A stretch of DNA of 64,000 nucleotides, from NCBI GenBank assembly GCA_016758965.1, contig JAEPRB010000028.1, positions 1 through 64,000 on the forward strand, given 5' to 3'. The stretch comes from Circinella minor (taxonomy: Eukaryota; Mucoromycota; Mucoromycetes; Mucorales; Lichtheimiaceae). Numbering within the stretch: position 1 is the first letter of the stretch; the number at the start of each line of letters is the position of its first letter. Of the stretch, positions 50,463 to 61,693 are shown piece by piece. A program made the translations under genes and the position numbers. Under the pieces are notes generated by a model, which saw only the letters and a program-made list of their open reading frames with translations, made no database searches and had not been told where the DNA came from.

Positions 50463-53400
50463 TTGATTATCAGCTATACATTTACTTATTTCAATAAGAA
50501 TTAGATTACATAATAGTTCCAATAATAATAACACGTACTTGAGTTCCAGTATTTCGCCTTGTACTTCAACAACAATCTTACGAGATAGATCACCTTTAGC
50601 AACAGCTGTAGTGACCGCAGCAATAGATCGCACTTGAGTCGTCAAATTACCAGCCATCATGTTAACATTATCTGTGAGATCTTTCCATGTACCAGCTACA
50701 CCTTGTACCACAGCTTGTCCACCCAGTTTACCCTCCGTACCGACTTCTCTTGCCACTCTTGTTACTTCAGTAGAAAATACACTAAGTTGATCTACCATGT
50801 CATTCACTGTATTTTTGAGATCCGAGATTTCTCCTCGTGCCTCAACATGGATCTTTTTAGATAAATCACCGTTTGCAACAGCTTTTGTCACCTCAGCAAT
50901 AGATCGCACTTGAGTGGTCAAATTGGCAGCCATAATGTTTACATTATCTGTAAGTTCATTCCAAGTACCAGCAACACCTTGCACAATGGCTTGCCCCCCT
51001 AGTCTACCTTCTGTACCGACTTCCTTGGACACACGTGTTACTTCAGAGGCAAACACTCGTAGCTGATCCACCATGTCGTTGACAATGTTTTTCAATTCTA
51101 ATATTTCGCCACCGGATTCAACTTCAATTTTTTTGGATAGATCACCCAATGCGACAGCTTTAGTGACTTCTGCAATAGATCGTACCTGACTTGTCAAATT
51201 GGCGGCCATAATATTAACATTGTTGGTAAGTTCCATCCACGTCCCATCGACATTTGGTACCATAGCCTGTCCTCCCAGTTTACCATCCGTGCCTACTTCT
51301 TTAGATACTCGAGTGACTTCAGAAGCAAAAATACGCAGTTGGTCAACCATGTTATTGACAATATCTTTGAGTTCGAGAATTTCGCCTCCAGACTCTACTT
51401 CAATCTTTTTAGAAAGATCACCAAGAGCAACAGCTTTTGTCACCTCTGCAATGGATCGTACTTGGGTTGTCAAATTGGCAGCCATAATATTAACATTGTT
51501 GGTGAGTTCCATCCAAGTCCCATCGACATTTGGTACCATAGCTTGACCACCAAGTTTACCATCAGTACCGACTTCTTTAGATACACGCGTGACTTCAGAA
51601 GCAAAAATACGCAGTTGGTCAACCATGTTATTGACAATGTTCTTGAGTTCTAGTATCTCACCACCAGATTCAACTTCAATCTTTTTAGAAAGATCACCAA
51701 GAGCAACAGCTTTCGTGACTTCAGCAATAGACCGTACTTGATTAGTAAGATTTGCGGCCATGATGTTTACATTATTTGTAAGCTCCATCCAAGTACCGTC
51801 GACATTAGGTACCATAGCTTGACCGCCAAGTTTACCATCAGTACCGACTTCTTTAGATACTCGAGTGACTTCGGAGGCAAAAATACGCAGCTGATCCACC
51901 ATGTTATTGACTATATCTTTGAGCGCCAATATTTCACCACCGGATTCAACTTCGATTTTTTTAGACAGATCACCCAGGGCGACAGCTTTGGTGACTTGAG
52001 CAATGGATCGTACTTGTGTTGTAAGATTACTGGCCATTAAATTGACATTATCGGTAAGATCTTTCCATGTACCTGCCACACCCTGTACAACAGCTTGACC
52101 ACCCAATTTACCCTCAGTACCGACTTCTTTGGATACACGCGTTACTTCAGAGGCAAAGACTCGTAGTTGATCCACCATGTCGTTAACAATATCCTTTAGT
52201 GCCAAAATTTCACCCCCTGATTCGACCTCAATCTTTTTGGATAAGTCACCCAAGGCGACAGCCTTTGTTACTTCAGCAATGGAGCGTACTTGATTAGTCA
52301 GATTAGCAGCCATAATATTGACATTATTTGTCAGCTCATGCCAAGTACCTGCCACATTCGGGACATGAGCTTGACCTCCTAGTTTACCATCCGTGCCTAC
52401 TTCTTTGGATACACGCGTGACTTCAGAAGCAAAGATTCGAAGCTGATCAACCATGTTGTTGACAATATTTTTGAGTTCAAGAATTTCACCACCAGACTCT
52501 ACTTCAATCTTTTTGGATAGATCACCAAGCGCGACAGCTTTTGTCACCTCTGCAATGGATCGTACTTGGTTTGTAAGATTGGCGGCCATGATATTTACAT
52601 TATTGGTAAGCTCCATCCAGGTACCATCGACATTTGGCACCATAGCTTGTCCTCCCAATTTACCATCAGTACCGACTTCTTTAGATACTCGAGTGACTTC
52701 AGAAGCAAAAATACGCAGTTGATCAACCATGTTATTGACAATATCTTTGAGTTCGAGAATTTCGCCACCGGACTCTACTTCAATCTTTTTAGAAAGATCA
52801 CCAAGAGCAACGGCTTTCGTGACTTCAGCAATGGACCGTACTTGATTAGTAAGATTGGCGGCCATGATATTTACATTATTTGTAAGCTCCATCCAAGTAC
52901 CGTCGACATTAGGTACCATAGCTTGACCACCAAGTTTACCATCAGTACCGACTTCTTTAGATACTCGAGTGACTTCGGAGGCAAAGATTCGAAGTTGGTC
53001 AACCATGTTGTTAACAATATCCTTGAGTTCCAATATTTCACCCCCGGACTCGACTTCAATCTTTTTGGAAAGGTCGCCAAGAGCAACAGCTTTCGTAACC
53101 TCGGCGATGGATCGCACTTGGCTCGTAAGGTTTGCAGCCATAATATTGACATTATCGGTGAGTTCATGCCAAGTACCAGCCACATTGGGAACATGGGCTT
53201 GACCTCCTAGCTTGCCTTCAGTGCCGACTTCTTTAGATACACGTGTTACTTCAGAAGCAAACACTCTTAATTGATCCACCATGTCGTTGACAATATCTTT
53301 GAGTGCCAATATTTCACCCCCCGATTCAACTTCAATCTTTTTAGACAAATCACCATTCGCAACAGCTTTGGTAACTTCTGCAATCGACCGCACTTGACTT

Positions 53401-56400
53401 GTAAGATTTGCAGCCATGATATTAACATTATCAGTGAGTTCATGCCAAGTACCAGCCACATGGGGGACATGAGCTTGACCACCTAGCTTGCCTTCAGTGC
53501 CGACTTCTTTAGATACACGCGTTACTTCAGAAGCAAACACTCGTAATTGATCCACCATGTCGTTGACAATATCTTTGAGTGCCAATATTTCACCACCCGA
53601 TTCGACTTCAATCTTTTTAGACAAATCACCATTCGCAACAGCTTTGGTAACTTCTGCAATCGACCGTACTTGTGTAGTTAAATTACCTGCCATCATATTG
53701 ACATTATCCGTAAGATCCTTCCATGTACCTGCCACACCCTGTACAACAGCTTGACCTCCCAGATTACCCTCAGTTCCGACTTCTCTTGCCACTCTTGTTA
53801 CTTCTGTCGAGAACACAGAAAGTTGATCCACCATGTCATTGACTGTATTTTTAAGATCGGATATTTCACCTCTTGCTTCCACGTGAATCTTTTTGGATAG
53901 ATCACCCTTGGCGACAGCCTTTGTTACTTGAGCAATCGACCGTACTTGAGTTGTTAAATTGGCTGCCATCGTATTGACATTATCCGTCAAATCTTTCCAC
54001 GTCCCGCTCACATTTGGAACAATGGCTTCACCGCCTAGTTTACCCTCGGTACCAACTTCACGTGAGACACGGGTTACTTCCGACGCAAACACCCGTAGCT
54101 GGTCGACCATGTTATTCACTGTATCCTTGAGATCAGATATTTCTCCGCTGACATTTACCATGATTTTTTTCGACAAATCACCATTGGCAACAGATTTGGT
54201 AACTTCAGCAATCGATCGTACTTGTGTTGTCAAATTGGCAGCCATTTGATTTACATTATCTGTAAGATCCATCCAAGTACCACCCACATTCGGAACATGG
54301 GCTTGGCCGCCTAGCTTACCATGGGTGCCTACTTCACGCGCTACACGTGTTACTTCTGTTGAAAAGACACTGAGTTGGTCCACCATGTCATTGACTGTGT
54401 TTTTTAGATCCAGAATTTCGCCTCGTGCTTCCACTTCTATTTTTTTCGATAAATCACCCATAGCAACGGCTTTAGTAACACCAGCAATGGATCGTACTTG
54501 GGTTGTTAAATTGGCTGCCATGGTGTTAACGTTGTCTGTTAGATCTTTCCATGCCCCACCCACATCCTTGACAACAGCCTGGCCGCCTAGTTTGCCTTCT
54601 ACCCCTACTTCTAGTGAGACCCGCCTTACTTCTGCTGAAAAGTTTATTAGTTGATCAACCTAATAATTGTAAACATGTTTTAATAAGTATCAGTTTTATA
54701 AAATAAATGATTGAATATATACTTTCAAAAGAGATAAAAGTAAACTTTTTTTTTATCTTATTATAAATTTACCATTTTATTCATTGTGTTTTTGAGTTCT
54801 AGTACTTCGCCTTGCGCATTTGCCGTCACTTTTTTACTGAGATCACCACATGCAACTGCTTTTGCCACTGCAGCAATATCACGTACTTGTCCAGTAATTT
54901 TAAACGCCATCATATTCACATTATCTGTCAAATCTTTCCAGGTACCAGCCACATCTTTAACAATAGCTTGGCCCCCCAGTATACCATCTGTACCCACTTC
55001 AAGTGATACACGCGTAACCTCGGTGGCAAAAGTTGACAACTATAACAATAACAACAATAATAATATAATTTATTATTAAATGACATACCCGATCCATATT
55101 TTTTTTTATTTTGGTATACATATGTACGCATTCCGTTAATCATTTCAATATATGAAAAATATGTAGAAATATATTAAATCATACACTATATCCCTCTTTT
55201 TTCCCACAAATTACTATATATAAAAATAAAGGAACTTTCCATACCTGATCAACCATAGTATTAATTGTATTTTTTAAATCCAGCATTTCACCTTTAACTT
55301 CAACAGTAACTTTCTTGGTCAAGTCTCCACGTGCGACAGATTTTGATACTTGAGCAATATCACGTACTTGATTTGTAAGATTGGCAGCCATTGTATTTAC
55401 ATTATCCGTCAGTTCTTTCCAAATACCATCAGCACCAGCAACAGTTGCTTGAGCACCTAAACGTCCTTCAGTTCCAACATCGTGTGCTACACGAGACACT
55501 TCAGATGCAAAAAGATTAAGTTGATTTACTTTTTAGGAAATGTAATATAAAATAAAAAAAAGATTTTATATGTTGTGATATGTCAGTGTTACGTAGACTA
55601 AAATAAGCTTTTTGAACTTGCGTAAAATAAATTCTCTTGCTGAGGCCCAAATGAAAAAAAATAAATAAAAAAAAAATGATTACCCATCGTATTAAAAGTA
55701 TTTTTCAATAAAAGTGTTTCTCCTTTGACAGGTACAGTCATGGCTTTACTTAAATCACCGCGTGCAATAGCAGTAGATACATCAGCAATATCACGGACCT
55801 GTTCTAAATGATTACGAGTCATTCCATTTAAATTGAGAATAAAATCACGCCAAACACCTTTCATCTCACGATCACAGCGTGCTTGAACTCCGAGTTTTCC
55901 TTTGACGGCTGTTTCGTGTGAGACATACATGGCCTCATCAGCTAACCGTTGTAAACGATCTGTCATTGCGTTGACAGCATCTTTGAGCATATTGATAGGC
56001 GAAGAGGGATGAACAGGACCTGAAACACAACGTTCATGGTTACATGTAACACGTTGATCCAATTTACCAGCAAACACATTCGAAGCAACTTTGACAGCCT
56101 GAACAACACAATCGGGACAGACGATATTATCGGCGCTTGTTTGTGCAGTAGCAGCTGGGAAAGACATAAGTGGAGGAGAAGAGAGTGTACCAAAAAAGAC
56201 AGGATAAGCATTTGTTGTTGTAGAAGCAGCAATTCCAAAAGGTGGAGTCATCGAAGGTGATTGTGTTAACGAAGCACCAGTAGGAGGCGTACCAGAAGCA
56301 GAATGAGTCGAGACAGCTATATTTTATATTTGGCAACATATTTTTTAAGATGTGAATAAGGAGAGTGTTAGAACCGATTATTGCCATGTGCATAAACTTT

Positions 56401-57127
56401 CTTCTTATTTGTTTCTCTAACGATAAACAAAGAAATTGTTACAGAATATAAAAGGATACTATAAATAAAAAAACAAATATTTACAGAAATAACCAGTAGG
56501 AGCAGCAGAAGTAGGCATGGAGAGCATAGGACTTCTGTTATGAGGTTGCATTTTTTCAAGTAATGATGAATCCTTAATAGTAGAAAGTCCATCTTCAGAT
56601 GTTGTGCCAATTTTTTTAGTAGTCGTTGTGATATTATTATCGCTGTTATATTGTTCGTCGGATTTTGTTGTAATTTTTGAAGTATTTTTTGTAGGTTTAG
56701 GAAGTTGTTGTTCTTCACTATTATTACCATTATTCTTTGCAGTTGTCTTATCATCATCGCCTTGAGCAGCTGTAAGTAGTTGATATTGCTGTTGAATCGC
56801 GATGCGATATCTAAGGTTATCGGTTTCTAACATTAACTGACGTTGGGCTATGTTTTTCAATGCAGCATCCAACGTACTAGCCAGTTCAGCATCAGCTGGC
56901 TGTAAGTTATCTAGGGTATCACGAGTTAGTTGTTTGCTGAGACAGTGATCAAGATGACCTTGGTCGAGATCTCGAATAATGTCACGCACATGATTCAATA
57001 CGATGGCGCTCATGGTGACGGAGGAATGAGTGCTGTCTTGTTGCTGTTGAGGGGATCTTTCTGTAGGTGTGCAAAATTTCTTTGAATTGTCGTGTGAATG
57101 ATTGTCGTCTGTTAATGAGCGTTTCAT
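48019..57127 (-). CDS. group III hybrid histidine kinase with 21 HAMP units (NIK1/OS-1 type)
   Basis: A cytosolic osmosensing hybrid kinase that in other fungi acts upstream of the Ypd1-HOG phosphorelay and is the target of phenylpyrrole and dicarboximide fungicides. Eight exons (57127-56485, 56316-55684, 55528-55245, 55039-54773, 54659-50539, 50418-49225, 49108-48223, 48123-48019) give 2710 residues in phase; typical members have about 1300. The N-terminal 270 residues are polar with one helix. From about 280 to 2190 run 21 HAMP units: a Trp recurs every 92 residues from 370 to 2118, each followed by GDLSKKI-like and GEI-x2-LK-x2-VN-x-MVDQL segments. Then HisKA with phospho-His2207 ([12 protein letters not shown]), HATPase ([24 protein letters not shown]) and a receiver with Asp2626 ([11 protein letters not shown]) and a conserved Lys in the last exon (YVTKPL). 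The first unit has an odd Cys set (281, 284, 306, 311). Family call is certain; exact repeat count depends on correct assembly. Confidence 0.96.
50419..50538 (-). other. stop-free 120-nt intron in the kinase gene
   Basis: GT-AG intron (donor gtacgt, acceptor ctag) that is a multiple of three and has no stop in the host frame. Retention would add 40 residues including a poly-Lys run from a poly-T tract. Splicing restores the canonical [12 protein letters not shown]. Confidence 0.75.
50560..54659 (-). repeat. 276-bp coding tandem repeat array (poly-HAMP)
   Basis: About fifteen head-to-tail copies of a 276-bp unit lie in a single exon. Some copies are much more alike than their neighbours: 51661-51880 and 52765-52984, exactly four units apart, differ at about 8 of 220 bases, and 51301-51386 and 52681-52766, five units apart, differ at one or two bases. 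Confidence 0.9.
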
Positions 57128-58791
57128 AACCGCTCAGGTTATGTAAAATAAATAGATAAGAAAGGGTGGGATTGAAAGAAGGGCAAAAAGAAAGAATAGA
57201 AGTAATAGAGGTTTAAACTTGTTTGTTGTTGGGCAAAAAAAAATATACAATAAATAAAAAAGATGGTTGGCAACACGAAATTAATGAAGTATTTTGATAT
57301 ATTATTTAATGTTGTGTGTATTGTTATTGTCGTTTCGTACTGTGTGTAGCTCTTATGTATTTTTATATATAAAATAAAAAGCGTTTTACTTCTACTAATA
57401 TTAAAATAAAAAGGAAAATTACAAAAAAAAAAAAGGGGAAAAAAGAGCAATATTATTATTAAAAAAAAAACAAAAAGAAAAAGAAGAAAAACAATCAATA
57501 ACGAAAGTTACTATTCTTCATGCAATAATTACAGAAAAAAAAAGCTTGTATTTTTTTTGTCCCCCTTCAATATAAAAAGAAAGTAAAAGAGAAAAGAAAT
57601 TGGAAAAAGAGAAAAGAGAAAAGACGAACAAGAATAAAATAAGTGGAAAACGGGTTCAGGTGGTACTACAACAAGAAATAATAATAAAAGTAAAAGTAAA
57701 CGCCGGCTTATATTTATTAGTTGACATCCGCTTTTCTTTTTAAAACACTGCTGTTTTCCTGCGCGACATTTTATTACTATTATAATTTGAGAATGAAATT
57801 TACACTGTTTCATATCTGTTTTTTTCTTTCAATGGCGGGGTATGTATTTCATTATATGAACTTATAATATGGTCTAAAAAATAAAGGGGGGTGGGTCATT
57901 CCTTTTGATCTTGTGACGCTTTAACAAAGTATCATATAAACAAATATTTTTCAGTAACAACGGATAAGAAAAAATTAAATATGTGTATATTTATATATGT
58001 ATGGAAAATTATTCATGGTACCCCTGGGTAACAATCTTATCGAATGACCTTTTCCTTTGCTTTATAAATAACCCATTATCATTAGCACCAATCTCCAACA
58101 AAAAGTCATCAATATCGGGTTCTAAAAGCATTATACAAGGAATAGTGGGATTTTATATTTGGTGTTAGTAACACTAGTAAATGGTTGTCATCGAAAACGA
58201 TATAAAATATTTAATATGATCCACATTAAAGTAAATCCGATATTTGATTGTCTTTTGTTGATACTTATGCTGTTGTTGTCATTGACGATCCCCTTGACTG
58301 TTTTAGGTAACGGCATTGATTTCGTTTCATGATTTTATTTATTTTTTAGTATTCTTGTTTATTTCATTATTGTTCACACTAATTTTTTTTTTTTTTTTGG
58401 ACTGGTATATCCAAATGAATGTGATGCGGGTGACCAAAAAAACTCTGCTTGGACAGTGCCGCATTTTAAAGAAAAATATATTAAAAGGATCAAAGCATGG
58501 CTATACTATAAAAGGTTTAGATCTTTTTAGCGGATACTTCCAAGCTAATCCATCCCTTCTTTTTCTCCTTTCTCCCCTTTCCTTTTCCACCCCCATTTTT
58601 TTTTTTTTTTTTGGCGCTCATAACAAGAATCATATCCTCTCTGTCTCCCCCATATTTTTTTTGGAGGCATTATTATTTTGGGCGCTAGAAAAAAAGGCTT
58701 GGCTTTTTGCTAATAATAACATTAAACTACTGTTTCTTCATTTTTTTTACTCTTTTCTTTATAACTTCTTTTTTTTTATTTGGTTTCTTGA
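57128..58791. promoter_or_regulatory. divergent intergenic region of kinase and seven-helix protein genes
   Basis: About 1.66 kb between two head-to-head genes. The kinase side (57128-57800) is purine-rich leader-like DNA on the plus strand. The other side has T-tracts and a frame (58316-58795) that is Phe/Leu low complexity running up to the next start. No independent gene is seen. Confidence 0.6.
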
Positions 58792-60963
58792 ATGACAACA
58801 ACAAATCGTCAAGATTCAGAAGCACAGCTCCAGCCACAACAAGAAATAAATGATACCCAACAACACCCACCAAACTTCGTTTTTCGTATACTTCAACTAA
58901 CGGTAAGTTACAAGAAATTCCAGCAAACCGGAACAGATCCGGTTTTCCTACTCCTTCCTTCTCTTTTTTTCTTGAGTGACCTAGAGCAACGATATTTATT
59001 AGTTTTGTTGTTGCTAACAATAAGAATAATAATAATAAAAACTTATTTAGTGGGTACGGGTAAAAGATACTCGCGAAACAAGAGCATATGCAACTGCCAT
59101 TGCCATTTCAACCATTCTAGGAATTATCCTTGAAGCTTTCATTGCTGTTGCTCATGAAGATGCCACAAAAAGTGTTTGGCAATCTATCGGTCGTGACGGT
59201 ATTTCACCCAACTCTCCTCTCAGTATTACTAGTTCTACGGATAGCGAATATATGTCTGTCTTGATCAGCTTAAAACGGCTCAAGGACGAAAATGTATTTT
59301 TTATTTTATTTCATGTGTTTCAACTTTATCTTGGTATTGATGCTGTATGTGGTAGCTCTTTTATTTTTCTTTTGTCTTTGATATCTTTCTACTGTCACTC
59401 ATCATTAAACGTATATACATAACACGTATTGTTATCTGTGGCGAAAAGATAGAGAATGCATGAGAGATTATATGCACAATAGTTAGCGTGCCGTAAAAGT
59501 CTAAGAAGTTATTAATTGATCTTTCAAAAAAAAATTTATTACTCCTTAATGCAGATGGTACGGCAAAGCATTATTCAATTGATCGCTCATACTGCAAATC
59601 AACTTATCTGTGTAATCTTGGCACTTGTTCAGCTTAGTGAAACAATCAAATGGTAAAAAATTGTTTTCTTTGATCTGCCCCATTGTTCAACTCGGAGTTT
59701 GCGACTAATATAGAAATAACTGACATGTATAAAACAACTTGTTTTTCGTATTACATATATTATTAGGAATAGCAGTGTGGATGCTGTGGATGAGAAAACA
59801 GGAAAAAGTACAGATCGTAGTTCATTCTATAGAGCATTACGGTTTGAAATAGCATTGGCGGTCTCAACAGCAGTGCTTACACTTCTTTTTGCATTTTTAT
59901 GTGTAAAATTATTACGTCAGGTAAAATTATAATTTTCTTTTTTTGGGATTTGGTGCTATTTTTAATATGATAACCATCGTCATCATCATTTGAGCTTTCC
60001 TTCTTTTGTACCATTTTATTCATGGCAGTATTTAGACTATAACTAAATTATTTACACCCCTCCTTCTTTTTTAACAGTTCGGTTGGAACGTTTATAAACG
60101 ATTAGGAGCTGATCCAAAACTTCAAGGTAATAATTATATTATAATACTAGCACTGGTATGAAAAAAAAAACAATAAAACTAATATATTTAATATTACTTA
60201 GCACGATTTCGGCAAGGTCAAATTTTTTTACTCAATTTAAAAATGGATGGATTTTTCCACATTGTCTTTTCAATATTTTGGATTGTTGTCATGACTCAAG
60301 AAGGATACCATTATCGTGATGCTGCTTCGATCACGTGGTATGTATTTCACTTTGTCCTAACCGTATGTCAATTCCCTGCTCCTTTCATGGCTCGATATGG
60401 TATGCTGACAGAAAATCCTCGAATCATGATTGTATTCTTGATTGTACATGGCTTTGTTGCTGTTGATTTCATAATTATACTTCAACAAAGTTCATCTTCT
60501 TGGGCATTCTGGGTATTAGCTGTATGCTTAGCAATTATCTTGTCTATTGTAAGTTATTATATATTTGTTCATATCCTGTGTCTTTTTTTTTTTTTTGGGA
60601 AAAAATTATTAATACATTCTTATTCATGTAGACGACCATTGTTTTTGGAAGTCTTGTTGTACATAATTTTGGGCGAGGGTTGAAACCTTATGGTAAGTCT
60701 TTTTAATATAGATAAAAGTTACGATGAAAGCAAAAAACATTGATATTAACAATTGTTATTATATATATATAGTCCAACGATTATTTGATAAAAATTATCG
60801 TTACAAGTTTGATCCAAGCGCAAATCCAACATTTATAAACCATCGTCCAAATCAACAAAGAACATCGTGGGCTATTGATGATGACGATGATGAATCAGTA
60901 TCAGTTGCTCCACCACCACAACAACAACCATCCTATAACAGTTTCACGTTCTCAAAACAATAA
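58792..60963 (+). CDS. seven-transmembrane-helix protein, unknown function
   Basis: Eight exons (58792-58902, 59051-59293, 59555-59652, 59767-59920, 60078-60126, 60202-60548, 60632-60692, 60773-60963) give 417 residues in phase. After a polar N-terminus come seven hydrophobic segments, including AYATAIAISTILGIILEAFI, LIAHTANQLICVILALV, ALAVSTAVLTLLFAFLCV, IVFSIFWIVVM, ITWYVFHFVLTVCQF, IMIVFLIVHGFVAVDFIIIL and a last pair-like stretch ending FGSLVVHNFGRGLKPYV. A loop of about 40 Ser-rich residues lies between the first two. The C-terminal tail is polar with a run of Asp and Pro/Gln. The seven-helix count and the NFGRGL motif after the last helix suggest a fungus-specific receptor-like or membrane protein family, but I cannot name it or claim G-protein coupling. 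Confidence 0.7.
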
Positions 60964-61693
60964 TATTCTTATTCATATTGATACTAATATACATATGAAA
61001 AGAATGCAACATCATTTTTGTATGATTCTCTTTTTTATTTATATATTCTTTAGAGAACAGTATTTTTCATAGGAGAACACACCGCCTATATTAGTATCCA
61101 TTTTTAACCTTTGTATTACACGTATATATTTATTATATATATAACCATCAATATGCGTAGTAGCTATTAAATTTATTATTCATTTGTATATAGTATTATC
61201 ATTAACAACAATATCATATTATTAGTATTAATTATTAATTATTATAAAGAAAAGACAGTTTTGAATTGGTATATCTGATCAGTTGTCATTTACTTTTTTT
61301 TACTACCTTAATAAAGTGAACATTACTATAATACGTTCAACAAAATTATGACTAGCATAAAATACATGAATTATTTTATAAAAAAAAAAAAAAAAAACTA
61401 TGTAATTAATAGGGTGAATTTTGAAACTTACTATGTATTATTAAACTCTTGTTCAGCTTTTTGGGCAACTCCCAATATTTCGTACTATCTTTTTTTTTGT
61501 TTACGTACCCGATTTTGATGTCAATTACTGTATATAAACACCACAACAATGTTCTCCAATTGTACAGACATTATTTCTACTACCCATCATCATAATTTTT
61601 GCTTAAAATAAACAAATATCGCTACAGCATTATTTAGATAATTATTTATTGATTTTATTAGTATACATGCTATCTTTCAAAGCATTTATTTTA
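60964..61693. other. gene-free interval between convergent genes
   Basis: AT-rich 3' flanks with a poly-A tract near 61380-61396. Nothing else is supportable. Confidence 0.7.

Noticed and set aside
52566..53210. 214-codon plus-strand frame and several similar ones in 49.8-55.1 kb
   Set aside because: They repeat every 276 bp and are mirror frames of the HAMP array, not genes.
50560..54659. The 276-bp tandem array as a satellite or transposon
   Set aside because: It keeps an open frame with HAMP motifs in every unit and joins in phase to kinase domains, so it is coding repeat.
58316..58795. 159-codon plus-strand frame upstream of the seven-helix gene
   Set aside because: Phe/Leu/Ser low complexity from T-tracts and directly abutting the next start; more likely promoter and leader.
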